Part shown: one piece after another, positions 27,901-34,439 of the stretch | Layout: every line of letters begins with the position of its first letter | Numbering within the stretch: position 1 is the stretch's first letter | Translations under genes and position numbers: made by a program | The notes under the pieces: generated by a model | Seen by the model: only the letters and a program-made list of their open reading frames with translations | What the model was told of the DNA's origin: nothing | The model's database searches: none | NCBI GenBank assembly: GCA_032622095.1 | Contig: CP136066.1 | Span: 98,415,319 to 98,479,318, forward strand | Source of the DNA: Siphonodentalium dalli | Lineage: Eukaryota > Mollusca > Scaphopoda > Gadilida > Siphonodentaliidae | Reading direction: 5' to 3' | Length of the DNA: 64,000 nucleotides

Positions 27901-30900
27901 CGACCTGTAGCCCGGGCCAAAGGATTTAGTCATGCAAAGAGTAAAATCCAAGATGGCTGCTGGCGGCCATGTTTTTCGGCCGAACGACACCAAAATTACT
28001 CGTTCCCATCTACATGTCATTATTAACATCAATGACAAATTTCATGATGATCAGGCGAACAATACGATCTGTAGCCCGCGCCAATGGATTGAATCTTGAA
28101 ATCCAAGATGGCTGCCAGCGGCCATGTTTTTTGGCCGAATGACCCCAAAATGACTCGTTCCCATCTACATGTCAATGTCAACATTCATGACAAATTTCAT
28201 AAAGATCAAACCAAAGGTACGACCTGTAGCCCGGGCCAAAGGATTTATCATGCAAAGAGTAAAATCCAAGATGGCTGCTGGCGGCCATGTTTTTCGGCCG
28301 AACGACACCAAAATTACTCGTTCCCATCTACATGTCATTATTAACATCAATGACAAATTTCATGATGATCAGGCGAACAATACGATCTGTAGCCCGCGCC
28401 AATGGATTGAATCTTGAAATCCAAGATGGCTGCCAGCGGCCATGTTTTTTGGCCGAATGACCCCAAAATGACTCGTTCCCATCTACATGTCAATGTCAAC
28501 ATTCATGACAAATTTCATAAAGATCAGACCAAAGGTACGACCTGTAGCCCGGGCCAAAGGATTTAGTCATGCAAAGAGTAAAATCCAAGATGGCTGCTGG
28601 CGGCCATGTTTTTCGGCCGAATGACCCCAAAATCACTCGTTCCCATCTACATGTCATTGTTAATATCCATGACAAATTTCATGATGTTCCGATCGAAGCT
28701 ACGACCTGTAGCCCGCGCCAAAGGATTTAGTCATGCAAAGAGTAAAATCCAAGATGGCTGCTGGCGGCCATGTTTATTGGCTGAACAACCCCAAAATCAC
28801 TCGTTCCCATCTACATGTCAATATTAACATCCATGACAAATTTCATGATGATCAGACGAACAGTACGACATGTAGCCCGCGCCAATGGATTGAAATCTAA
28901 GATGGCCGCCAGCGGCCATGTTTTTTGACCGAATGACCCCACAATGATTCATTCCCATCTACATGTCAATGTCAACATTCATGACAAATTTCATAAAGAT
29001 TAGACCAAAGGTACAATCTGTAGCCCGCGCCAAAGGATTTAGTCATGCATAGAGTAAAATCCAAGATGGCTGCTGGCGGCCATGTTTTTTGGCCGAACAC
29101 CTCCAAAATGACTTGTTCCCATCTACATGACAGTGTTAACATCCATGACAAATTTCATAAACTTCCGACCAAAACAACGACCTGTAGCCCGCGCCAAAGG
29201 ATTTAGTCATGCAAAGAGTAAAATCCAAGATGGCTGCTGGCAGCCATGTTTTTTGGCCGAACGACCCCAAAATCACTCGTTCCCATCTACATGTCATTAT
29301 TAACATCAATGACAAATTTCATGATGATCAGATGAACAGTACGACCTGTAGGCCGCGCCAATGGGTTGAATTTTAAAATCTAAGATGGCCGCCAGCGGCC
29401 ATGTTTTTTGACCGAATGACCCCACAATGATTCATTCCCATCTACATGTCAATGTCAACATTCATGACAAATTTCATAAAGATTAGACCAAAGGTACAAT
29501 ATGTAGCCCGCGCCAAAGGATTTAGTCATGCATAGAGTAAAATCCAAGATGGCTGCTGGCGGCCATGTTTTTTGGCCGAACACCTCCAAAATCACTCGTT
29601 CTCATCTACATGACAGTGTTAACATCCATGACAAATTTCATAAACTTCCGACCAAAACAACGACCTGTAGCCCGCGCCAAAGGATTTAGTCATGCAAAGA
29701 GTAAAATCCAAGATGGCTGCTGGCAGCCATGTTTTTTGGCCGAACGACCCCAAAATCACTCGTTCCCATCTACATGTCATTATTAACATCAATGACAAAT
29801 TTCATGATGATCAGATGAACAGTACGACCTGTAGGCCGCGCCAATGGGTTGAATTTAAAAATCTAAGATGGCCGCCAGCGGCCATGTTTTTTGACCGAAT
29901 GACCCCACAATGATTCATTCCCATCTACATGTCAATGTCAACATTCATGACAAATTTCATAAAGATTAGACCAAAGGTACAATATGTAGCCCGCGCCAAA
30001 GGATTTAGTCATGCATAGAGTAAAATCCAAGATGGCTGCTGGCGGCCATGTTTTTTGGCCGAACACCTCCAAAATCACTTGTTCCCATCTACATGACAGT
30101 GTTAACATCCATGACAAATTTCATAAACTTCCGACCAAAACAACGACCTGTAGCCCGCGCCAAAGGATTTAGTCATGCAAAGAGTAAAATCCAAGATGGC
30201 TGCTGGCAGCCATGTTTTTTGGCCGAACGACCCCAAAATCACTCGTTCCCATCTACATGTCATTATTAACATCAATGACAAATTTCATGATGATCAGATG
30301 AACAGTACGACCTGTAGGCCGCGCCAATGGATTGAATCTTGAAATCCAAGATGGCTGCCAGCGGCCATGTTTTTTGGCCGAATGACCCCAAAATGACTCG
30401 TTCCCATCTACATGTCAATGTCAACATTCATGACAAATTTCATGAAGATCAGACCAAAGGTACAACCTGTAGCCCGCGCCAAAGGAAATTGTTGACGGAC
30501 ACACGCACACACGCACACACGGACACACGGACGACGAACGCCAAACCATGGCAATAGCTCAAACTTACAAAAGTAAGTTGAGCTAATAATGATATACAAG
30601 TTACAACGGTCATTGTATAACAAGAATAGTATAGGTGTACCCAAAGGTATTATTGTTGCGCAAAGTGACATTTGACTGCCGGCTTGTCATTTGTTTACAT
30701 TCCGTATGCTATACGCACGCTAAATCGATGTTTGTGACTATTGTTGAATAAGTTTGAACAAATATTTTATTAAATTTACGTCTTTAAGTACGTCAAAGAC
30801 TAATATTTATCTGGGACTAGCTACGCGTAGTTACGTCACACGTCATCACAGGCCTTACAGAAACCGTTGTTAGTTTGACGTAACATTTATTGATTTAAGT

Positions 30901-31733
30901 ATGTTTTATGGAGTTCTTGTATCAAGTGATAAATATAATCTACAACTCGTCCCCAGTTTATATCGATATTTACAAAACTCGTCCAATAAATTAGGTCGAG
31001 ACCTCGGCGAAGGCTCGTTCAGACCTAAGTTACTGGACTCGTTTTGTAAATTTCGCTATAAACTGGGGACTCGTTGTAGATACTCCATATATTTTATATC
31101 TAAATTTAGTACAAAATAAAAACTATATCTTCAATTAACCTCACATGATCAGTGTATTGCTTTGTTTAATATATAAGTGCGAGATCTAATATCAAAGCAT
31201 ATACACGGTTGAAATTATCAACCGATGCTGTCTATGTATATGTTGATCAAATTTGTGTCATATGCAAATTTGGACCCCCCTCTCAAAATGGGGTGAATAT
31301 TTAGATTGGCCTGGGCCACACCATACAACGCCTATTTGAACCCTTCTGGGCGGCGCCCATTTTGGACCAGGGTAGGAGTGTGGAAAGAGTACCATGGGGC
31401 CACCATACAACACCCTTGTTTGACCTAAATATAAAAAAAAACATTCGAATAAGGAATTGAAGTCACATTCGTATATATTATGAGCCTAAATTTAACAAAA
31501 CATGTTATAACACCGATACAGGGCTGTACGAATAGTCTGGACATACCTTCTCCAAGAGATCTGACAGTCATCTTAAATGACCTTGCCCTTTCTGACAACG
31601 GTATTCTGTGATACTGCACCAAGCTGGTCGACAGTGGTACATCACAGGCCGCCGCAACAATATCTTCTCCGCCATTATTCAGCTGTATGTTCTCCGAGAA
31701 CGTGAAATACACGTGGTGACCTTCCGAAGACAT
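819..31733 (-). CDS. Four-SPRY plus TIR domain protein (16 coding exons, C-terminus unresolved)
   Basis: Hand-assembled minus-strand gene. Exons: 31733-31547, 23922-23776, 21460-21258, 20590-20458, 20030-19857, 18440-18237, 15616-15365, 14695-14540, 11106-10901, 10094-9959, 9044-8886, 7278-7048, 5999-5832, 3546-3453, 1986-1826, 997-819. All junctions are gt/ag and every phase matches its neighbour, giving 930 codons with no stop. Order: SPRY1 (about 45-175), SPRY2 (215-350), SPRY3 (420-550), SPRY4 (600-732), linker (733-790), TIR (790-930). SPRY2 is the most canonical (MPGWDSGTIGYHGDDG, then VYFTKNG). The TIR has AVIMMLSDSNY followed by FKECRIAF. No signal peptide or membrane segment is seen, so it is probably cytosolic. 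SPRY domains are usually protein- or ligand-binding; TIR domains signal or hydrolyse NAD. An innate-immune sensor is my inference. The two-SPRY half resembles SPRYD3-type architecture. Introns are full of transposons. Nothing is known here about expression. Confidence 0.82.
1432..1698. mobile_element. TTAA-type MITE, degenerate copy
   Basis: Starts taaagatacaataatcg and ends cggattgtgtccttTTAA, a decayed form of the AGGTACTCAATCCG terminal repeat found at 6.2, 8.1, 39.7 and 62.0 kb. Lies in the intron between TIR exons 15 and 16. Confidence 0.6.
1826..1986 (-). CDS. SPRY-TIR exon 15: core of the TIR domain with putative catalytic Glu
   Basis: 161 nt, phase 2 to phase 1. Encodes LMERYDV (helix A end and strand B), SIENIICSSN, the TIR strand C motif AVIMMLSDSNYNSE, then MFKECRIAFDSG. 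Glu863 of FKE sits where SARM1-type and plant TIRs have the catalytic Glu. The Trp usually four residues before it in those enzymes is Ser here, so NADase activity is possible but not shown. Confidence 0.75.
2062..2540. mobile_element. Second family of double-hairpin MITE
   Basis: Outer inverted repeats (about 45 nt, with GTCATTTGCAGAATGAGG in both arms) each continue into an internal palindrome, at 2102-2192 and 2403-2503, whose arms share gcagaatgaggtcccc. The 210 nt between them is unrelated to the first family. It sits in the intron between exons 14 and 15. Confidence 0.75.
3453..3546 (-). CDS. SPRY-TIR exon 14: start of the TIR domain
   Basis: 94 nt, phase 1 to phase 2, from acceptor atattacag to donor gtatgt. 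Encodes QRLYVCHMLIDTDPVENLID. It reads as TIR strand A and helix A (hydrophobic strand, D-x-D, then V..LI). The FISY-like box 1 is divergent, so this rests on its neighbours. Confidence 0.65.
3940..4095. repeat. Degenerate tandem repeat with poly(C) tracts
   Basis: Three diverged units of about 55-65 nt of the form gttatttttagcatgttacc followed by a C run (up to about 14 C). It lies inside an intron and has no coding signal. Confidence 0.6.
4204..4517. mobile_element. Fold-back MITE with ~100-nt inverted arms
   Basis: Left arm begins aagccgctttcacacatgtc; the right arm is its near-exact complement ending gtgtgaaagcggctt. Both arms contain repeated aaacgcatcc motifs. There is no coding capacity. 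The element would form a long hairpin in RNA or single-stranded DNA. Confidence 0.85.
4917..5190. repeat. 50-nt tandem repeat, five copies
   Basis: Five almost identical units of gtgagatttccttacattca... ending gttcagaccacc. Copies 2 and 5 are followed by an extra taaacgagggg spacer; the others abut directly. Near-identity suggests recent amplification. Confidence 0.92.
5361..5522. repeat. Inverted repeat (hairpin) in intron
   Basis: Arms begin acaaaacacaacgcgcatctt and end gatgcaagttgtgttctgt, with ttttatcgaa/ttcgataaaa and gatggcgcaa/ttgcgccgtc pairs further in. The central palindrome is cgagagcgtagctcgagcg. Confidence 0.75.
5832..5999 (-). CDS. SPRY-TIR exon 13: linker between SPRY4 and TIR
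   Basis: 168 nt, phase 1 to phase 1. It begins GDSVEVTTNSTPPD, closing SPRY4, then an acidic, probably helical stretch (WWAENETFKAEQTETFNAD) ending MPNIYEKG. The beginning resembles exon 7, as if a third cassette started and was replaced by the TIR. Confidence 0.7.
6200..6661. mobile_element. TTAA-flanked MITE
   Basis: TTAA target sites flank inverted termini AGGTACTCAATCCGATC and GATCGGATTGAGTACCT. Internal motifs (gattcgagtcgaggaa-type, caaaatgtt) are shared with the copies at 8071, 39676 and 62026. Noncoding. Terminal repeats and TTAA sites fit the piggyBac/Kolobok type of transposition. Confidence 0.88.
7048..7278 (-). CDS. SPRY-TIR exon 12: C-terminal half of SPRY4
   Basis: 231 nt, phase 1 to phase 1. 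Encodes a long loop, then IIVYLTKNGEVF and VGGVYLAAYLD, matching VVVYFTKNG and LGGFYPKVG of SPRY2. Donor gtgaac at 7047 joins GLGW to GDSVEV of exon 13, as FTTK joins GDVVKV earlier in the gene. Reading through without splicing would end at a TGA at 6995-6997; a transcript retaining this intron would give a protein without the TIR. Confidence 0.75.
8071..8489. mobile_element. TTAA-flanked MITE
   Basis: TTAA then AGGTACTCAATC at the left, and a diverged ...GGATTATGCATCT then TTAA at the right. Same family as the 6200-6661 copy. The intron around it also holds a poly(G) tract at about 7632-7649. Confidence 0.82.
8886..9044 (-). CDS. SPRY-TIR exon 11: N-terminal half of SPRY4
   Basis: 159 nt, phase 1 to phase 1. 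The acceptor ccttgcag is strong. I chose donor gtgagt at 8885 because it is near consensus and keeps phase with exon 12. Encodes VEFHVDRVSGHSLMAFGL and GVEAGTIAYFPYMTE. The GTIAY portion aligns with GTIGY of SPRY2. An open frame continues past the donor, so the end is the least certain part. Confidence 0.7.
9120..9480. repeat. AT-rich degenerate repeats
   Basis: Repeated phrases such as taagaaat, tatctagaaa and ttcttatat recur every 60-70 nt. No coding signal. Intron between exons 10 and 11. Confidence 0.4.
9959..10094 (-). CDS. SPRY-TIR exon 10: linker before SPRY4
   Basis: 136 nt, phase 0 to phase 1, ending at donor gtacgt. Encodes ADIRTWIYNQETTN and ends in a Pro-rich segment (APVPLIKPG). 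It is the counterpart of exon 4 in length, phase and position. Confidence 0.75.
10901..11106 (-). CDS. SPRY-TIR exon 9: C-terminal half of SPRY3
   Basis: 206 nt, phase 1 to phase 0, from acceptor cacacag to donor gtaagt. Encodes DDLIGCFVEYDTPSSV, FTLDGVLVG and MAEVDWPGR. It aligns with exon 3 (GDTVMCYVE, FFKNGVIVY, LTVEWPQ). The intron before it, 3.4 kb long, contains the Ty3-type remnant. Confidence 0.82.
11640..14165 (+). mobile_element. Decayed Ty3/gypsy-type LTR retrotransposon (gag-pol remnant)
   Basis: In order on the plus strand: gag-like block (AELRQHSELCNYGDI, MIRDRLVCGV) near 11700-11900; a Cys-knuckle-like CGRCDGSH near 11998; a protease end block (LLGRDWLQHI) near 12450; RT pieces near 12760-12850 and 13010-13110 (VFLDDIFV); a truncated RNase H block (GLGSVLSYRD) at 13430, fused by deletion to NADVLSRLP; and integrase-like residues near 13985-14140. 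Stops and frameshifts break every part, so it is dead. No flanking LTR pair was recognised. It sits antisense in a SPRY-TIR intron. Confidence 0.85.
14540..14695 (-). CDS. SPRY-TIR exon 8: core of SPRY3
   Basis: 156 nt, phase 1 to phase 1. Encodes FEIQIGAATLDFP and GMIAFNSEGNS, ending SWGIG. This is divergent SPRY sequence that aligns by position and phase with exon 2. The canonical PGW and GDDG residues are missing, so SPRY3 may have lost or changed its ligand loop. Confidence 0.75.
15365..15616 (-). CDS. SPRY-TIR exon 7: linker and start of SPRY3
   Basis: 252 nt, phase 1 to phase 1. It begins GDVVKVTFPTPVVPP, closing the last strand of SPRY2, then a linker. It ends with DPLTEKTGYFQIRVLEAG, the opening strand of SPRY3. 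This is the counterpart of exon 1, and its first residues resemble the start of exon 13 (GDSVEVTTN). Confidence 0.8.
16690..17480 (-). pseudogene. Lys-rich ORF, probably transposon-derived
   Basis: Two overlapping minus-strand frames, broken by a stop/frameshift near 16999, together encode about 200 residues. These include KVKNKKKKKTPSRKKRD, ERLAAWKAKKS, acidic/Pro/Ser segments and a terminal poly-Lys run. Such SRKKRDAERL-type basic ORFs occur in invertebrate retroelements, but I cannot name the family. No intron sites are evident. It lies in the intron between SPRY-TIR exons 6 and 7. Confidence 0.35.
18237..18440 (-). CDS. SPRY-TIR exon 6: C-terminal half of SPRY2
   Basis: 204 nt, phase 1 to phase 1. 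Encodes VGDRLGCGLVF, an insertion, then VVVYFTKNG and LGGFYPKVGF, completing SPRY2. The loop between GCGLVF and VVVYF is longer than usual, as it is in exon 12 of the same gene. Confidence 0.88.
19564..19663. repeat. Short fold-back hairpin
   Basis: Near-perfect inverted repeat: cactggggttgcggttgacg at the left and its complement ending gcaaccccggtgg at the right, with 40-plus-nt arms and a loop of T-rich sequence. Confidence 0.85.
19857..20030 (-). CDS. SPRY-TIR exon 5: N-terminal half of SPRY2
   Basis: 174 nt, phase 1 to phase 1. Encodes YFEIEVL, GLGLSAAW, then MPGWDSGTIGYHGDDG. The PGW...YHGDDG block is the clearest SPRY signature in the window and is close to the form seen in RANBP9- and SPRYD3-type domains. 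Confidence 0.9.
20458..20590 (-). CDS. SPRY-TIR exon 4: inter-SPRY linker
   Basis: 133 nt, phase 0 to phase 1. Encodes residues about 180-223, beginning DLMTNWHGFKYIG and ending in a Pro-rich turn (APRPLD). It corresponds in length and phase to exon 10 (136 nt). It supplies the strand preceding SPRY2. Confidence 0.75.
21258..21460 (-). CDS. SPRY-TIR exon 3: C-terminal half of SPRY1
   Basis: 203 nt, phase 1 to phase 0. It opens with GDTVMCYVE, followed by the SPRY hallmark INFFKNG, then LYASIGV and LTVEWPQ. This reproduces the usual SPRY order (GD..GC.., FF.KNG, .YP.vg). Length and intron phases match exon 9 (206 nt). Confidence 0.88.
21823..21889. repeat. Short inverted repeat
   Basis: gagtgttttattgagggg pairs with ctttcaataaaacactc around a 12-nt loop. 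Intron between exons 2 and 3. Confidence 0.7.
22055..22200. repeat. A-rich low-complexity tract
   Basis: Repeated catagtaaaaaa / aaaacatagtt phrases of about 20-30 nt. No coding signal. Confidence 0.5.
23538..23656. repeat. Inverted repeat (hairpin)
   Basis: gtgttgactatacgcgggtat at the left pairs with acccgcatatatatagtcaac at the right. The centre also has complementary ttggggtggg/ccaccccact parts. Confidence 0.7.
23776..23922 (-). CDS. SPRY-TIR exon 2: core of SPRY1
   Basis: 147 nt, phase 1 to phase 1, between acceptor ccttcag and donor gtttgt. The product carries AFLMFGVNP, then GGVFTGGPGLHSDNPYGKG, the strand-loop segment that in SPRY domains leads into the G-D-x-V/I-x-C motif. That motif begins exon 3. 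Confidence 0.8.
23963..24093. repeat. Small inverted-terminal repeat element
   Basis: taatgccctaaataatcgac at the left and gtcgattatttatggcatta at the right enclose about 80 nt. Immediately upstream of the exon 2 acceptor side of the intron. Confidence 0.7.
24214..24678. mobile_element. TTAA-flanked MITE with two internal hairpins
   Basis: TTAA-CTCTTTACCCAACAAAACGG at the left mirrors CCGTTCTGTTGGGTAAAGGG-TTAA at the right. Inside, two long palindromes (24362-24435 and 24583-24655) are the same as those of the element at 1-452. So either the hairpin element lies inside a TTAA element, or the two share termini. Confidence 0.8.
24928..30586. mobile_element. Tandem-repeat mobile element (pearl / Helitron-associated type)
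   Basis: About 34 monomers of ~160 nt fill 25020-30485. The left flank carries tagctcaacttaggt. The right flank has an acacacgg-rich tract, then a terminal hairpin (tagctcaaacttac / gtaagttgagcta, loop aaaa) at 30555-30586. Sub-terminal inverted repeats, a core of ~160-nt tandem repeats and a 3' hairpin are the published layout of bivalve 'pearl' and related non-autonomous elements. It lies in the first coding intron of the SPRY-TIR gene. Assignment is by architecture, not by alignment. Confidence 0.7.
25020..30485. repeat. ~160-nt tandem array with higher-order structure
   Basis: Two monomer types alternate. One contains catgcaaagagtaaaatcc-aagatggctgctgg, the other gccaatggattgaat-...aagatggctgccag. 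Both continue gcggccatgtttttt, a cgttcccatctacatg block and a catgacaaatttcat block. A block of about 1.7 kb (near 25.8-27.4 kb) is repeated at an exact 1743-nt offset (27.6-29.1 kb), and a 483-nt trimer repeats near 29565 and 30048. Open frames crossing it are by-products of the repeat, not genes. Confidence 0.95.
30939..31080. repeat. Inverted repeat (hairpin)
   Basis: tctacaactcgtccccagttt at the left and aaactggggactcgttgtaga at the right. Inner arms also pair (acaaaactcgtcca / tggactcgttttgt). The loop is cgagacctcggcgaaggctcg. Confidence 0.85.
31547..31733 (-). CDS. SPRY-TIR exon 1: start codon and first strands of SPRY1
   Basis: 187 nt encoding residues 1-62, ending in phase 1 at a gtatgt donor. 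The protein begins MSSEGHHVYFTF. Its end (VRSLGEG) is the edge strand that opens a SPRY fold and matches the end of exon 7 (VLEAG) in position and phase. No hydrophobic leader is present. Confidence 0.75.
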
Positions 31734-31770
31734 GGTCTAAACTAGCGAGATTCACGACATTATGCCGTCT
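31734..31770 (-). other. 5'-UTR part of the first coding exon of the SPRY-TIR gene
   Basis: The acceptor tttttcag precedes position 31770. The 37 nt before the start codon hold a minimal ATG-TCG-TGA upstream ORF, and an in-frame TAG two codons before the ATG at 31733. The in-frame stop fixes ATG 31733 as the first possible start for this reading frame on this exon. Confidence 0.6.
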
Positions 31771-31788
31771 CTGAAAAATAGTGTGCAA

Positions 31789-32010
31789 TTAAAGATGCGG
31801 GCGGCCTTGGTGGTGGGTATAGCTGTTAAAATAGTCACATCCGCTAAAACCGCCATAAACAGAAAGAATATCACATAATAGACAGACATTGTTCTTATAC
31901 CAATCATAAATATCGCGTACAGTGCATGTTATTGTCACGTTTGTACGCTTTGTTTTGTAAACAAACACCAAAAACGTTACAGAGCTTTTGTTCATAGACA
32001 AACACTAGGA
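31789..32010. mobile_element. Half of a fold-back element next to the SPRY-TIR 5' exon
   Basis: TTAA followed by agatgcgggcggccttggtgg and a body (aaaatagtcacatccgc, caatcataaatatcgcgta) closely related to the left arm of the 39344-40190 element. It ends about 20 nt upstream of the 31770 acceptor. Confidence 0.6.
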
Positions 32011-32687
32011 ACTACGGGATCGTCCAATGAAAATGTTCCGTTGTGCTGCAGTATTTTCTCCTAACCAATATATGGTGATACATACTAAATAAGGAATTTA
32101 CTATGGCTAGTATTGTGAGTTGTAAGTTGTAGACGCACCAAATTAGCGGTTTTACAACAGACGTGTAATGCGCCCGAATCTAAATAATGAAATGACGCAA
32201 TATCCTTACTATGCTTTATAAACAATCCACTGCGCTTTTTGCGAGAAACTAAACAATACTCGACCTATGTTTTCTCGGACACAAATCGTGTTATGTGAAT
32301 ATCGCATTCATATATCATCATTATGCTATACTATTAGTATATTCTTGAGGAAATTAACATAATTTGATAAATGTTATTTCTAATTTACAACCTACAACGA
32401 ATGCCGACCGTCCTTTAAAAGATGGTGCAGCTCTTTCCTGAACTGCCTGTATAAATTCGGTGTGAAATAATAATTTTGAGTGAGAGAGACTGGCCAAGCA
32501 GTAGCAGCTTCTATCACAAGCAAATAATATTTTCTCCGGTTATTTTCTATGAATTGGGATACGAAATGTAACTATACTTTTACATGTTAAAACACGTTGT
32601 TATTAGAAACACTTTTAGTTGAAATATTAGCAACTTTAGATGTTAAATTCTTATATGTGTTTGTTTAGTAGTAACACGAAAACATAC

Positions 32688-32755
32688 CTTCAAAACGAGT
32701 TTCATAGAAATTGTGTTGTTGCTGTTATTGTTGTTGTTGTTGATGGAAATGGAAC
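32688..32755 (-). other. Candidate internal 5'-UTR exon of the SPRY-TIR gene
   Basis: A 68-nt minus-strand segment lies between a good acceptor (attcctacag) and a good donor (gtatgt). It is rich in CAA/AAC triplets and holds an ATG that opens a short reading frame (MKLVLK). Joined to the next segment at 31770, that frame runs about 37 codons and stops out of frame with the SPRY-TIR frame, so it would be an overlapping upstream ORF. Because it starts with an acceptor, a further upstream first exon must exist; it was not found. Confidence 0.45.
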
Positions 32756-32789
32756 CTGTAGGAATAGATAGCGCATCTTTAAAGTGACA

Positions 32790-34430
32790 GTCCTGGTTTA
32801 AATTAATTTTGGAAATGGGACAAGCTTAGCATTGTATACATATATTTGAAATCGAAACCATATCGCTAATCCGGGCTGAATGCCATCAACAGTCGATGAC
32901 AAGAATAACTAGATTTCATGTCGACAGAACTGAATTGATAGAACATAATAGAGTTTTCATATCATCGATTCACAGTTCTGATTCGACATCGAATCGAATC
33001 GAATCGGTGGTGATGGTCGATAAATCCCAACAGCCGCATGAATAATCCCTCAGATATAGATAAACTCATTTCATAAAATATTGTATCCCAACATAACTCG
33101 TTGGAGATCTTGAATATCACATGAAAAACAAACTAAGAGCTTTATGCCTTTATAACAAATAAAAATCCTTAAAAGAAGCTACAGAATTCATACATTTACA
33201 GCGTTGGCTGAGGCGCTTCGCACCCGCATACGACAGTATTGCGCGCTCTGGGGCTGGCGGCGGAAAATATAGTCCCCCATTTTTCCTCTTAGTTTGTGTG
33301 TCTATTTTCGTTCCTACAACGACAAGAATTTAACTTTAATGAACAAAGCAATCATTTTGTATTGCCTGGTGTTGGTTTCCCTCGCTTTTCGAAATAGTAT
33401 TAATGCGCCTGAATCAATGTAAAGACGCACGGTACTTTTGTTGGTGCGATGCCAAGTGATATGTAACTAATTTGCACGCGCCGTCCGGGAAGCACGCGGC
33501 TATTCATAACTAGTGAGAGATAAGAAAATATGTAATGGCTTTTTAAATGATATAATAGGGGTTTCATGTTATATTTTCATATACTACATATTATAGCAAT
33601 ATAACTCTTATATCATGCATATACATGCCATGAATCTAAACTCTGCATGGCTACCGTCGTATTCCAATAGTTCAAACCCTGGGAACTTTTTTATGCTTGA
33701 CGGGGAACTTTATAATATTGAAAAAAACAACGTATGTCTCATATTTCTTAGTTAATGCACATTCCTGATTAATTATTTCACAGTAGGTGATGGTCTTTAC
33801 TTTAAACATATTTTATTCGTATATAAATATACAAAAGGTATCGGGGCACAAGTTATTTCAACTTAAGTAGCCCCTCTCCAGTACAAAATTGACAATACAT
33901 TGTTATGACAAGAAGGCGATAACAGAAACGTTTGTAACGATATGCTTTATTCTCTCATCCAAATAAACACATGGAAATTACATGTAACGGATATTGAGAA
34001 ACAGAGTTATATACAATAGTCATATAGTATGATTATAATACAAAAGATAATATATACATGTAACCCCGGATCTATAGCAGGTTGGGTTTAATAACCCTCA
34101 TTAGTTGTCAGAAACCGCTACCAGCGTATCAGCTGAGACGAGTAAGACTGCACCGCGCATTTTCCGAATCTGCAAGACTACTCGGGCCTGTTTGTGTTCG
34201 TAAATAGTGAGAAAACAATTTGAGTTTGCATTATGTCGAATAACATCTTTCAGCGTATATGTCTATGGATTACCAATTAGGACGAGCATACAACTATGCA
34301 TATCTATATCTATTGAGATATTTAAGAAAGATGTGAAATATAGATTTCAAGGCTATATATATATAAAACATTTGACTGTAATGTTAATCTGAATTGGTAT
34401 ATATAGTAGATAATTTGGCGATTGGCCCAA
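32790..34430. other. Upstream intergenic stretch, no gene recognised
   Basis: Mostly AT-rich single-copy-looking DNA. GC-richer patches with CpGs lie at about 33200-33250 and 33470-33510 and could belong to the SPRY-TIR promoter region, but no first exon or initiator could be fixed. A tcgaatcgaatcg run lies near 32985-33005. Confidence 0.3.
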
Positions 34431-34439
34431 TGACTCCCT

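Noticed and set aside
25020-30485. CRISPR array
   Set aside because: The units are ~160-nt adjoining monomers with no short repeat/spacer pattern, in an animal genome.
25028-30557. Many open frames of 60-80 codons (peptides with KMAAGGHVFWPND) across the array
   Set aside because: They are translations of the ~160-nt repeat. Length and frame follow the monomer, with no start context, splice sites or family resemblance.
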